A DNA stretch of 51,912 nucleotides from Methanolobus sp. (GTDB lineage: Archaea > Halobacteriota > Methanosarcinia > Methanosarcinales > Methanosarcinaceae), in NCBI RefSeq assembly GCF_030682845.1, contig NZ_JAUXNK010000066.1, positions 1 through 51,912 of the forward strand, read 5' to 3'. Position 1 is the stretch's first letter, and each line of letters starts with the position of its first letter. This document shows positions 6,933-14,429 of this stretch, in pieces. Position numbers and translations under genes: made by a program. The notes under the pieces were generated by a model. The model worked only from the letters and a program-made list of their open reading frames with translations. It was not told the origin of the DNA and did no database searches.

Positions 6933-7445
6933 ATGGATAACACAAAGGAAATCATCCGAAGGCTTGACAGATCGTTCACAAGACGGCTTAAAAGGGCTGA
7001 TTACAGCGACCATGAAGCCTGTACTGCGTTCCAGCACAGGCATGGTATGAAGGGGTGGGAGATATTCTTCATGCCAGAGGAGATGAATTATGATGACTGC
7101 CTGTCGAAGCTCTCGCCTGATGATGTGGTTTTTGATGTTGGCGCCGGAGATCTGAGGTTTGATTTGATGATGGCTGAAAAGGTAAAGAAAGTGTATGCGG
7201 TTGAGATTAACCCCAATATCATAGCTCCAGCTCTTCATATAATCGGCTACGATCTTCCAGTGAATCTGATACCGATATGTGCTGACGCATTTAAGATGGA
7301 GTTGCCCAGAGATGTGACAGTTGTAACGTGCCTGATGATTCACAGAGAACAAGATTTTACTGAATCTTGGAAGAAATGCAGGACAATATATGCACGCAAA
7401 GATGGGGTGGTTGAGGTAAAAGCAATAAACCATGCTTACCACTAA
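6933..7445 (+). CDS. Class I SAM-dependent methyltransferase (170 aa)
   Basis: Residues about 65-72 read VVFDVGAGDLRF, the SAM-binding motif I, followed by an acidic strand end (YAVEINPN) matching motif II. This is the Rossmann-type methyltransferase core. The substrate cannot be told: no NPPY or PCQ motif for DNA methylation is present. It is the last gene of the plus-strand operon and starts 5 bases after the helicase stop. Its 3' end converges on and overlaps a minus-strand gene. Confidence 0.65.
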   Translation: MDNTKEIIRRLDRSFTRRLKRADYSDHEACTAFQHRHGMKGWEIFFMPEEMNYDDCLSKLSPDDVVFDVGAGDLRFDLMMAEKVKKVYAVEINPNIIAPALHIIGYDLPVNLIPICADAFKMELPRDVTVVTCLMIHREQDFTESWKKCRTIYARKDGVVEVKAINHAYH

Positions 7446-7536
7446 AAATTTCTATTAATTCCCCACCATCTTTACAATATCGGCATTCCCACTCGCTATC
7501 AAGATGGACTGAATCGCAAACAACACAAAGTCTCAT
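7357..7536 (-). CDS. Small zinc-ribbon protein (59 aa), overlaps convergent gene
   Basis: Begins M-R-L-C-V-V-C-D, followed by ECRYC, a compact four-cysteine zinc ribbon. The start overlaps the stop of the gene upstream on the minus strand (TGATG), supporting translation. The C-terminal third lies antisense to the methyltransferase end, so the true 3' limit may be less meaningful than the N-terminal ribbon. Confidence 0.45.
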   Translation of the reverse strand: MRLCVVCDSVHLDSEWECRYCKDGGELIEIFSGKHGLLLLPQPPHLCVHILSCISSKIQ

Positions 7537-7826
7537 CACTTCACCTTCTCAAAAAACAACTTCAATCCCTGCACCATGGTACCAAGCTCCTTTATGCTTG
7601 CTTCAATTCCTGTTATCTTATTATTATACTCGATCAGGTAATCCGCAAATATCTCCGCAGCGTTAGTCCCTGTGAGCTTCCCAGGAGCTATGATCGCGGC
7701 TGCCCTCTCGATACGCTGATAGTCCTTAACGATGTCCAGCAGCACTTCGCCTGGTGGTCTGCCATCATTGTGTTTTTCCAGGTACTCTATGAGTTCGATG
7801 GGTATTTTGATGCTCTTGGTTTTCAC
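7536..7826 (-). CDS. RHH-like small regulator (96 aa)
   Basis: The start was chosen at GTG 7826 because AAGGTGAT lies just upstream and the preceding stop overlaps it. The N-terminus KTKSIKIPIELIEYLEKH is a beta strand plus helix typical of ribbon-helix-helix DNA-binding proteins, followed by a long helical C-terminus (SIKELGTMVQGLKLFFEK). It is probably a transcription regulator or plasmid-maintenance protein. Confidence 0.55.
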   Translation of the reverse strand: MKTKSIKIPIELIEYLEKHNDGRPPGEVLLDIVKDYQRIERAAAIIAPGKLTGTNAAEIFADYLIEYNNKITGIEASIKELGTMVQGLKLFFEKVK

Positions 7827-7933
7827 CGTATCACCTTCGGGATGCATATACCGTAACCGCATGTACATTCATAACATATAAAAACGCCTTTTTCCTTTCT
7901 GACCATTTCTTTTCCACACTTTTCACATTTCAT
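7823..7933 (-). CDS. Tiny zinc-ribbon protein (36 aa)
   Basis: Reads M-K-C-E-K-C-G-K-E-M and later CYECTCGYGIC, a zinc-ribbon pattern. GGAGGTAAAAG sits directly before the ATG, a strong ribosome site. The stop overlaps the GTG of the next gene, giving a coupled pair. Confidence 0.5.
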   Translation of the reverse strand: MKCEKCGKEMVRKEKGVFICYECTCGYGICIPKVIR

Positions 7934-7936
7934 CTT

Positions 7937-8083
7937 TTACCTCCAGCTTTTGTGCCTGGGCGGGGAAGGTACAGGCTTATGACAGCCCTGCTGGGCGCTC
8001 GTTCCAGCAAAGCCCGCCCGGTTTGCACAGCTTTCTCCTATAATAAAATTAAATACTATCTGAATGATTTCAAAATTCGTCAT
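7937..8083 (-). CDS. Possible small protein (48 aa)
   Basis: An open frame filling the gap between two well-supported genes, starting at an ATG that overlaps the previous stop (ATGA) and ending 3 bases before the next ATG. The first half is hydrophobic (IIQIVFNFII), the second low-complexity. The DNA also contains GC-rich inverted sequence (CAGCAAAGCCCGCCC region), so the stretch could be structural rather than coding. Confidence 0.3.
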   Translation of the reverse strand: MTNFEIIQIVFNFIIGESCANRAGFAGTSAQQGCHKPVPSPPRHKSWR

Positions 8084-8547
8084 TCTTTCGCCTCCATGAG
8101 CGCCTTTACCTTCGTTGGATCAAACTCTATCTGACCGCGCAGGATGTTATCCTTCTGCATTTCAACGACCTCACCTAAAGTTGTTATACCCTGTGGTGAT
8201 TGCAGTGCGACCATCCTGAGCATCGCCTGCATGAAGCTTAATGCACCTATCTCAACGTCTATCAGCAGGGCTTTAACCTGGTTGAGAATTATCCTTGCTG
8301 ATATATCCATACGCAGTCTCGTAGGTTGGTTTTTGCGCTCCTCATAAATCTCCGGGAATTCCATTATATACGGCACCCCCTCCTTCTTGAAGGCTATTGT
8401 TATCTTATCCCCGGCTTCATGCGATAGTATCTCATCACATTTGAACTTCCTAAGCAGCGCTTTGATGTCCTCTACGCTCTGTTCAAATGGCACGTCCGTG
8501 CCCTGGTATGGAAAACCTGATTTTGGTTTGATATATATCTTTTTCAC
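8080..8547 (-). CDS. Hypothetical protein (155 aa)
   Basis: Start at GTG 8547 with GAAGGTGAAA upstream, the same layout as the RHH-like gene. The N-terminal half contains beta strands (KITIAFKKEGVPYIMEFP); the C-terminal half is helical with a hydrophobic core (VKALLIDVEIGALSF). No family recognised. The size and composition would fit a nuclease-like or nucleic-acid-binding helper. Confidence 0.55.
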   Translation of the reverse strand: MKKIYIKPKSGFPYQGTDVPFEQSVEDIKALLRKFKCDEILSHEAGDKITIAFKKEGVPYIMEFPEIYEERKNQPTRLRMDISARIILNQVKALLIDVEIGALSFMQAMLRMVALQSPQGITTLGEVVEMQKDNILRGQIEFDPTKVKALMEAKE

Positions 8548-8588
8548 TGTGGTTTCACCTTCGCTCAACAGCATCCATTAATGCATCT

Positions 8589-8837
8589 TTAGGGCAGGTC
8601 ATTACTCGCTCCTATTGCTCCACCAGCTATCGCACCAAGAATCGAGATCGTGCCTGTTATCTTTAATAAGGTTGTTGTAATTAATAATACAGTGGGGGTT
8701 AATCCCTCGAATGACATTAAAACAACTATTAAGATAAGATATACAATTGCTGTTAAAAACAACCCCAGTAACGCAGTTATAAAAAACCCTAATATTAATC
8801 CAGTGAATATTCTTATTATTCTATCTTTAGTTTTCAT
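8589..8837 (-). CDS. Small membrane protein (82 aa)
   Basis: Two hydrophobic segments, about residues 10-40 (GLILGFFITALLGLFLTAIV) and 48-75 (LLITTTLLKITG..ILGAIAGGAIGA), make a small integral membrane protein. The start overlaps the preceding small gene's stop. No family recognised; holin-like or virion-membrane roles are possible but unproven. Confidence 0.6.
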   Translation of the reverse strand: MKTKDRIIRIFTGLILGFFITALLGLFLTAIVYLILIVVLMSFEGLTPTVLLITTTLLKITGTISILGAIAGGAIGASNDLP

Positions 8838-8971
8838 TTCCCCTTCTCCTTAATAAAAAACTCAACAGCATCTATCAATGCGTCCTTGATAGATTCTTTA
8901 CCGCTAAGTTTCTTAAGCCTCTCTACCTGCTCATTAAACAAAACCGTCTGGCAATATATTATCTTAGACAA
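8834..8971 (-). CDS. Possible RHH-like small protein with TTG start (45 aa)
   Basis: This frame has no ATG or GTG, but a TTG at 8971 follows GGTGATGA closely. The product (LSKIIYCQTVLFNEQVERLKKL, then SIKDALIDAVEFFI) is one strand plus two helices, as in ribbon-helix-helix proteins. Its stop overlaps the next ATG. Support is moderate because of the unusual start. Confidence 0.33.
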   Translation of the reverse strand: MSKIIYCQTVLFNEQVERLKKLSGKESIKDALIDAVEFFIKEKGK

Positions 8972-9017
8972 ATCATCACCATCATCTACATATAAACTAT
9001 TATGTATTTAAGGATTT

Positions 9018-9074
9018 CCCACAACCAAAAAACATATATCCTATGTAGGCTTAACCTATACATTGTGTTGTGGG
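9018..9074. promoter_or_regulatory. Palindromic promoter/operator region
   Basis: An outer inverted repeat CCCACAAC (9018-9025) and GTTGTGGG (9067-9074) brackets an inner near-palindrome TAGGCTTAACCTA (9046-9058) in AT-rich sequence. Almost the same inner motif recurs at 12307-12318. It lies upstream of the minus-strand small genes and downstream of the recombinase gene. It is probably an operator plus promoter; the outer repeat could also act as a terminator hairpin. Confidence 0.5.
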
Positions 9075-9124
9075 ACCACTAACTTTTTAACACCATAATT
9101 CCCACCCCCCTTCCCACAACACCC

Positions 9125-10423
9125 CTATCCTTTCAATGCCTTCTTAACAGCTTCTCTCTCTTCTTCTGCTTTCTTCAGGCGGTTTACTTCCTGTGTGAGA
9201 TCGTTTACGAGCGCGAATAGCTTGTCAATTTCTTCCTGACCTAACCCTGTGGGTGGTACTGTCGGTCTCGCCTCGCCCCTCTCGATCATGCCCTGCAGGT
9301 GCTCGACTTCAAGCTTCCTGTCTGGAGGAATATATATCTCCCATTTCTTTGCGATCTCCAAGGCATCTTCCGAGGGCATTGACTGCCTGTACACGGTCAG
9401 AGGTATGCCCTGTCCCCGCCAGCCGCCGTAGTCTATCAGATCCCCTACGTTCTTGGTTATCGCGAACATGACAGATGCCCATGTATGCCTGAGCCCGTAC
9501 AGCATGTACTGGTCGGGTTTATGCTTTAACCTCGCTCTGATTGTCGGGCTTTTCCTGCGCCGTTCGATGAACGTGCCTGCTGCATCTAAGACAAAGAAAT
9601 CCTTGAATACATACCCATCGCTGCCCAGCTTGTTGTCCTGGCACCATTTCATTATCTCATTTTTCAGGGATTCGGATATGTACACGAACTCCGGAGGGAA
9701 TTTCTTTGCAATCTCTTCCCTGACTTTCCTTTTTTCTCTTCCTATATGCTCTTTTATAGGTATCGAATAAAATACCCTGCCGAGAGCATCCTTTTTCTGG
9801 GGCTTATCAACTTCGATAGACCCGCAGGTAAGATAATACGCGTGTTTCGGTCTTAACCCGGTCTGGAGCAGCGTCTTGAAAAACAGTAAGTAATAGATCG
9901 GAGCCCCGAACAGTATGCTGTTATAGAACTCATCCAGCGCATCTTTGCTGTACACTATCGCTCGTACCGCAACTGGCATGTCTGTGGTCATGCCACCAAG
10001 CGGCTGTGTGGTTATGTACCGCCTTGCTGGGCTGACCAGGAAACTGAAGAATTTTATGAGATTCGCCCTGACGTGAGCTTGCACGAACATGCTTGAGCTA
10101 TAATCCTCTACGAACAGGGCTGCATCCTCTGGCATTAAGTTTGGCGTTTCAAGATCGCTTAATGCGACCTGCCGTTTCCTCCTCTCTGAAAGCCACTGGA
10201 TGAAGGTTGCTGGTATTATTGAAGCCCATTTATATGACTGCTCGCTTTTGTATTCGTTGAAGGCATATGGTTTTAAGTAGAGTAGAAGGATCTCCTTTAG
10301 TTTGGGGTCGGCATTGACGAATAGTTTAACCCCTTCCGACATGATTTTATAATAATCGTCTTTTATAACCGGGACTATTTCAGTTCTTACTCTCGCCTGG
10401 GTAAACAGTTCTTTCCATGGCAT
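9125..10423 (-). CDS. Divergent tyrosine recombinase
   Basis: The C-terminal half holds the tyrosine-recombinase signature in order: R191 (TGLRPKHAYYL), R312 in YGLRHTWASVM, W335 (YGGWRG) and nucleophile Y345 (PLTVYRQS). The usual first His of HxxR is Tyr309; Trp at the third position is known in Cre/Flp-type enzymes. An N-terminal helical domain (1-150) would bind core sites, and a coiled coil ends the protein (EEIDKLFALVNDLTQEVNRL). At 432 residues it is longer than XerA. It may act as a second, element-specific recombinase or have lost activity. It overlaps the gene upstream by one base. Confidence 0.65.
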   Translation of the reverse strand: MPWKELFTQARVRTEIVPVIKDDYYKIMSEGVKLFVNADPKLKEILLLYLKPYAFNEYKSEQSYKWASIIPATFIQWLSERRKRQVALSDLETPNLMPEDAALFVEDYSSSMFVQAHVRANLIKFFSFLVSPARRYITTQPLGGMTTDMPVAVRAIVYSKDALDEFYNSILFGAPIYYLLFFKTLLQTGLRPKHAYYLTCGSIEVDKPQKKDALGRVFYSIPIKEHIGREKRKVREEIAKKFPPEFVYISESLKNEIMKWCQDNKLGSDGYVFKDFFVLDAAGTFIERRRKSPTIRARLKHKPDQYMLYGLRHTWASVMFAITKNVGDLIDYGGWRGQGIPLTVYRQSMPSEDALEIAKKWEIYIPPDRKLEVEHLQGMIERGEARPTVPPTGLGQEEIDKLFALVNDLTQEVNRLKKAEEEREAVKKALKG

Positions 10424-11886
10424 TACTTATCCTCTCTGGCTGCCCACTCGGTATAGAAGCGTTTTGCTTCATCGATACGCGCTTTAATCATATTTCTCAG
10501 GGTTTCTTTATCACCCTCTGATATGACTTCCGATGCACCCACCTGTTCAAATAATTCCTCAAGATCCTCTACACTCTCAAGCCCGGGCAGCAACCCCTCA
10601 AAATCTCCGAAAGTCCACTGGCTGTAGTCTCTCGGTTCGGTTAGAATATCTGCGTCCTCTCTGACCCATATTTTTTTAGCTAACTCAATGCGTTTCTCCT
10701 TTGGCAGGCTGGCAATGTTATCGAGAGTGATCGCTGTTTCTCCCTCTTCTTCGTGTTTGGGATAAGTAGCTGCTATCTGCTTCGCCAGTTTTATGCGCTC
10801 TTTTTTGGGGAGGTCTTCCCTGAGTTCGTGCCGGCTCCGCTCAATCACACTCTTTTTTTTCCTGACTGCTTCCCCTTTCTTTTTGTGCTCATCGTAAATC
10901 TTGTTTGCAGTAGCCTCATCTGGACCCTTGTATAATTCGTCACCAGTATCGAAACTGTAAACCTCCCATATCACTACATAATCTTCGCCATTCTCTTCCC
11001 CAGCCTTTAGCTCTCCGCGCGCCTTCTCTGCCTTCATCCTTGCTATACTCTCCTCGATCTCCTGCTTCATGAGGTCGAGTTCATGGGGTTTCCTGCCGGG
11101 TTCGGGAACGGGTATGACGGGTTTTGCAGGTGCTCTGATGGGTTCGGGTTTTGGTGCTTCTTTTTCTTTTTGGGGTATTGGGAGAGTTTCTTTTTCTTTC
11201 TTTGCTTCTGGCGGTGCAGGTATCTCTTCTTTTTTCTCAGGCACTTCTGCGCCTGCACAGATTTCTCCTTTCTGCACTGCTGCCCAGAACTCCTCCCCTG
11301 AACTGTATTTACCCTCTATAATCTTATACACGTTTGCGGTGTTGGGCTGCGGTACTGACTGTAAACGCCCCATGATCATTGCCATTGAAAAAGCATCTGC
11401 TGTGGGATATTTCTTTGATTCTGCTGCAAGTTCGCAGATTAACTGCTTACGCGTCTTTCCCTTAATGGTTTCCTCTTCTTTTCCTATTCTTATTACTCTA
11501 TCGAACTCTTCCTGAGTGATCCTTCCAACCTCAACAAGCAATTTACCCGATTCAACATCGTCATCAACCTGCCATAACCCCATAAGTCCCTTCTTAACCG
11601 TGATGTTCTTTGAATAGGGATCGCCGTTAATCATCAGGTCAAGGAATTCACATGCAAGCTTATCACCTTCATCACATCTCTTTTTAAAGATGCGCAGTCT
11701 GAATTCAGTAGTAATAAGAATAGTACTCGTAAGCCATGCTACCTGTTTCGTGGAGAGGTCGGTCACATAATCTTTTATATGATTGTATACAATCGTCTCC
11801 GGGTAGAGACTTATATTCTCCTGTACTTCTTTCAGGAATTCCTCTAACTCTACTGGGAGTTTTGCTTTTTTTCCTTTTTCTGCCAT
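10423..11886 (-). CDS. Large hypothetical protein, Pro/Glu-rich centre (487 aa)
   Basis: The start is ATG 11886, 6 bases after GCGGAGG; a longer in-frame start would overlap the upstream frame. Residues 1-190 are a mixed domain with a partly hydrophobic helix region (TKQVAWLTSTILITTEFRL). A Pro/Lys/Glu-rich linker spans about 210-265. The C-terminal part has charged helices and twice carries the stretch LPKKERI/LPKEKRIELAK, an internal repeat. No family recognised. It is directly upstream of the recombinase in a shared operon, so a partner or accessory role is possible. Confidence 0.6.
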   Translation of the reverse strand: MAEKGKKAKLPVELEEFLKEVQENISLYPETIVYNHIKDYVTDLSTKQVAWLTSTILITTEFRLRIFKKRCDEGDKLACEFLDLMINGDPYSKNITVKKGLMGLWQVDDDVESGKLLVEVGRITQEEFDRVIRIGKEEETIKGKTRKQLICELAAESKKYPTADAFSMAMIMGRLQSVPQPNTANVYKIIEGKYSSGEEFWAAVQKGEICAGAEVPEKKEEIPAPPEAKKEKETLPIPQKEKEAPKPEPIRAPAKPVIPVPEPGRKPHELDLMKQEIEESIARMKAEKARGELKAGEENGEDYVVIWEVYSFDTGDELYKGPDEATANKIYDEHKKKGEAVRKKKSVIERSRHELREDLPKKERIKLAKQIAATYPKHEEEGETAITLDNIASLPKEKRIELAKKIWVREDADILTEPRDYSQWTFGDFEGLLPGLESVEDLEELFEQVGASEVISEGDKETLRNMIKARIDEAKRFYTEWAAREDK

Positions 11887-12017
11887 AATTCCTCCGCTGT
11901 CAAGCATCCATTATACGCAGCATCAACATAACTAACTACCGTCTTAAATAATAAATCGTCCTTCCGCATCAAATCCACAAGCCTTGCTATTATAATGTCT
12001 TTGTGCATGAATACCAT
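11850..12017 (-). CDS. Possible small helical protein (55 aa)
   Basis: An ATG-started frame (M-V-F-M-H-K-D-I-I-I-A-R-L-V) overlapping the start of the large downstream gene by 37 bases. It is helical in character. It may be a leader gene coupling translation; evidence is its position and composition only. Confidence 0.35.
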   Translation of the reverse strand: MVFMHKDIIIARLVDLMRKDDLLFKTVVSYVDAAYNGCLTAEELWQKKEKKQNSQ

Positions 12018-12083
12018 TAATACCTACGGTTAAAAAAAGGTTTGCTAAAAAAGGAAAAAAGGAAAAATTGAGAAGTTGATGGT

Positions 12084-12275
12084 TTAAGCCTTGGCTTTGT
12101 ACTTGGCTACCATGTTCTCAGCGGTGAGTGCACGCTTTTTTGCATCGTGCAGACACTGAGCCACTGCAAGGAACCCTGAGCCTGACTTGTCGCCGCATGT
12201 CCTGTAGTTATCTACACCGAATGTGGTTATGCCTATTCTATAGGCTTCACCAGCCTGTTCTTTAGATGCTACCAT
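12084..12275 (-). CDS. Small hypothetical protein (63 aa)
   Basis: Start at ATG 12275, with AAGGAGGTAAT 6 bases upstream, the strongest ribosome site in this part; an in-frame extension further upstream ignores it. The sequence is Gly/Ala-rich with a helical C-terminus (CLHDAKKRALTAENMVAKY). A single-gene unit with its own promoter and such a ribosome site is likely to be made in quantity. No family recognised. Confidence 0.6.
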   Translation of the reverse strand: MVASKEQAGEAYRIGITTFGVDNYRTCGDKSGSGFLAVAQCLHDAKKRALTAENMVAKYKAKA

Positions 12276-12359
12276 TAGTATTACCTCCTTCTGTTGCATT
12301 CTTATATAGGCTAACCTATAAATACTTTTGTGGGATTTATAGGATATTGTGATTAACCT
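12276..12359. promoter_or_regulatory. Divergent promoter region with TAGGCTAACCTA palindrome
   Basis: Between two divergent genes lies TAGGCTAACCTA (12307-12318) followed by ATAAATAC, with a second related half-site TAGGATATTGTGATTAACCTA ending right at the plus-strand ATG. The plus-strand gene has no ribosome site, so its mRNA is probably leaderless. The palindrome matches the one near 9046, suggesting one shared regulator. Confidence 0.5.
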
Positions 12360-12731
12360 ATGAAGGATAAAAATACCGTAAGGGCGTACATTATGCGAGA
12401 TGCTGATAATAAAGTTGTTAGGTTTGCTTTTAAAAACCAAGTCACAAAACAGGAAGCATACAATACCATGATATTGAATTACCTTGACACTGGGGGTAAT
12501 TTGAAGAATAGGATAATCCTGACAAAAGAGCAGCTTTTAGGAGTTGATGAGATTTCTAAAAGCCTGGGTCAGTCTCCTATCAAGACTGTACAGGATCTGG
12601 TGGACTGTGCGCTTCTTTTATTCGGTACTGATTTGACCCTTCGTGATGCGCTCGTTTTCAGCGTGCCGCTTCTAAAGGAACGCCTCAAGGATATTAATCC
12701 TGAGCTTGCTAAGGAGATATTGAAGAAATGA
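12360..12731 (+). CDS. Hypothetical protein (123 aa), possible regulator
   Basis: The only plus-strand gene in this minus-strand region. N-terminal strands (NTVRAYIMRDADNKVVRFAF) precede helices with an HTH-like spacing (VDEISKSLGQSPIKTVQDLVD, about residues 64-83). Divergent placement next to a palindromic operator is typical of a regulator. No ribosome site is seen, so leaderless translation is likely. Confidence 0.5.
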   Translation: MKDKNTVRAYIMRDADNKVVRFAFKNQVTKQEAYNTMILNYLDTGGNLKNRIILTKEQLLGVDEISKSLGQSPIKTVQDLVDCALLLFGTDLTLRDALVFSVPLLKERLKDINPELAKEILKK

Positions 12732-12771
12732 GAATCAGCCTCTGACCATCCCTTCAGCCAGCTTGGCGCAG

Positions 12772-13737
12772 TCAACCCCCCAATTCAGTAATAATTTCAG
12801 GATAGGGTTGTTTCTTTAGTGCTTTTTCAACAGCATATTTTAAAAGCTCTGCCTCTTCATCAGAAATCAACCCATTTTCTTTCCCAATGTCAATTTGCTT
12901 TATAGTATGTTCCGCTCTTTTCTCTGTTTTCGGGCTTGACTGAACAGCAAGTGCATGCACTGCTTTTACCTCTTGTTTTAAGTGTTTCCACAATGCTCTG
13001 TCGTCTGCCCCAATTTTTTCACCGCAGTATTTACCCATCGTCTCCATCGCAGCCTTCATAGCGAGTGTGCATGCGTCATTTTCCATGATTCTTTCAATAC
13101 CTCCTAATAATTGTTTATCTAATCTTCCCTGCGCTGTATAAGAATAATAACCTTCCTTCGCAATAATAAGAGCATCAACGACCTTAATACCAACTAAATC
13201 AAACACTTCTTTTAGCTTGCCCACAACAGCATCGTCTTCACGACTTGGTTCTGGCACCCCCGATGGATGGTTGTGAATAAGCACGACCCCAGCCGCATTC
13301 GCAAGAATTGCGCCCTTTGCGGATTCCCTTGGATGGATCACCGCCTGATTGATCGAACCCTGTGATATATTCTCAACACCTATTACCCTGTTCTTTGTGT
13401 CGAGCCACACAACCTTAAAATACTCGCGGTCGTAATCTTCCATTTCTCTTACGAATTTTACTGCGTCTGCTGGATATGTTATCTTCACTTTCGGCACGGG
13501 GCGCAGTTCTTTGAGTTCAACCCGATGTGTATCTATCTCAGCTACTTTTTTAATTAACATCTCTCCACCGCCCGCTTCAGGGTATGTTATTGTGGGTTGT
13601 TTGCTATCTTTAATAATCATCTCTCCACCCCCGGCTTCAGGATATTTAATCTCTCTCTTCTTAAGCTCTGTGGTTACTTTCTCCAGCTCCTCCATATCCT
13701 TTTCCATTATTTCCGGCGGCGGTCTTTTCTTAGGCAT
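12772..13737 (-). CDS. RadC-like JAB/JAMM domain protein
   Basis: Residues about 105-210 form a RadC-type JAB domain. The metal motif IHNHPSGVPEPSREDD gives H155, H157 and D168 as ligands, preceded by the conserved HPRESAKGAILANAAG helix region. RadC-family domains are common on plasmids and phages, with debated roles in repair or anti-restriction. The N-terminus (about 30-62) carries a duplicated YPEAGGGEM segment not found in RadC, and the C-terminal 100 residues are an extra helical region. The usual RadC helix-hairpin-helix is absent. It sits upstream in the UbiA/protease transcription direction. Confidence 0.75.
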   Translation of the reverse strand: MPKKRPPPEIMEKDMEELEKVTTELKKREIKYPEAGGGEMIIKDSKQPTITYPEAGGGEMLIKKVAEIDTHRVELKELRPVPKVKITYPADAVKFVREMEDYDREYFKVVWLDTKNRVIGVENISQGSINQAVIHPRESAKGAILANAAGVVLIHNHPSGVPEPSREDDAVVGKLKEVFDLVGIKVVDALIIAKEGYYSYTAQGRLDKQLLGGIERIMENDACTLAMKAAMETMGKYCGEKIGADDRALWKHLKQEVKAVHALAVQSSPKTEKRAEHTIKQIDIGKENGLISDEEAELLKYAVEKALKKQPYPEIITELGG

Positions 13738-13745
13738 ATTCCCTC

Positions 13746-14024
13746 CTACGTCAGCTTCAGCTTTTCCTCGATCCTTCTGAGTGTTTCATCCCTGTCCCGC
13801 CTGCATTCTTTCATATCTGCAACTATTGGTTCTTTTTGCTTCATGTGCTGCATCAGAGCCTCGTGCATCACCCGCAGTGCAGACGTGTTCTCTTTTATCG
13901 TGTTCTCTGCAAAGCTGAAAAACCTGTCCTGCATTTTCCTAAGAAGCAGATAGACAAGGACGAATGCTGCCCCTCCGATGCCCAGCCGCTCAACCATTAA
14001 CAATTCTTCTGATACCATCTTCAA
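13746..14024 (-). CDS. Small protein with N-terminal membrane helix (92 aa)
   Basis: Residues about 15-32 (GIGGAAFVLVYLLLRKM) are hydrophobic enough for one membrane helix; the rest is a charged helix with a coiled-coil tendency (CRRDRDETLRRIEEKLKL). It overlaps the next gene upstream by four bases. This layout resembles small phage membrane-anchored proteins, but no family is certain. Confidence 0.5.
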   Translation of the reverse strand: MKMVSEELLMVERLGIGGAAFVLVYLLLRKMQDRFFSFAENTIKENTSALRVMHEALMQHMKQKEPIVADMKECRRDRDETLRRIEEKLKLT

Positions 14025-14428
14025 CCTCCGTATTTCGCCTCGACCCCTTTTCTTATCCTATCTATCTCTTCATCCGTGAAGTCTTTCCTATCTTTACCCT
14101 CACGCTGCATAACGTCAAAAATCTCAAGACCGACTAATGACGCAATTGTCAGGCTTTTACAACCAGCGCAGGGTGAAAAACGCAGTGCTTCTTCGAGATG
14201 ATACCTATACTGCTCGGTTTTGTCTTTCAGGTAGTCCGGTGCGGTATCCGCAACCGTCATCTTCTTACCCTCGACCTTCTTAGTATCTGGGAGCAACCCG
14301 CCTTTCGGAAGAACGGAATCCAAAAACCGACCTCTCCCTAACTTTAGTCGCTCGGGTAAAAGCTGGTCTATCAGCCTCACGCCCTGTTCTCCTTCTTTTT
14401 TCTGTCCTCTATGTCTTAATAGCGGCAT
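14021..14428 (-). CDS. Hypothetical protein (135 aa)
   Basis: Basic N-terminus (LLRHRGQKKEGEQG) followed by mixed helices; a CAGCK near residue 92 could bind a metal. It is one base from the UbiA gene upstream and overlaps the membrane-protein gene downstream. No family recognised. Confidence 0.5.
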   Translation of the reverse strand: MPLLRHRGQKKEGEQGVRLIDQLLPERLKLGRGRFLDSVLPKGGLLPDTKKVEGKKMTVADTAPDYLKDKTEQYRYHLEEALRFSPCAGCKSLTIASLVGLEIFDVMQREGKDRKDFTDEEIDRIRKGVEAKYGG

Positions 14429-14429
14429 G

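Noticed and set aside
8144-8581. Plus-strand frames between 8144 and 8581
   Set aside because: They are antisense to the 155-residue minus-strand gene, which has a ribosome site and coupled neighbours.
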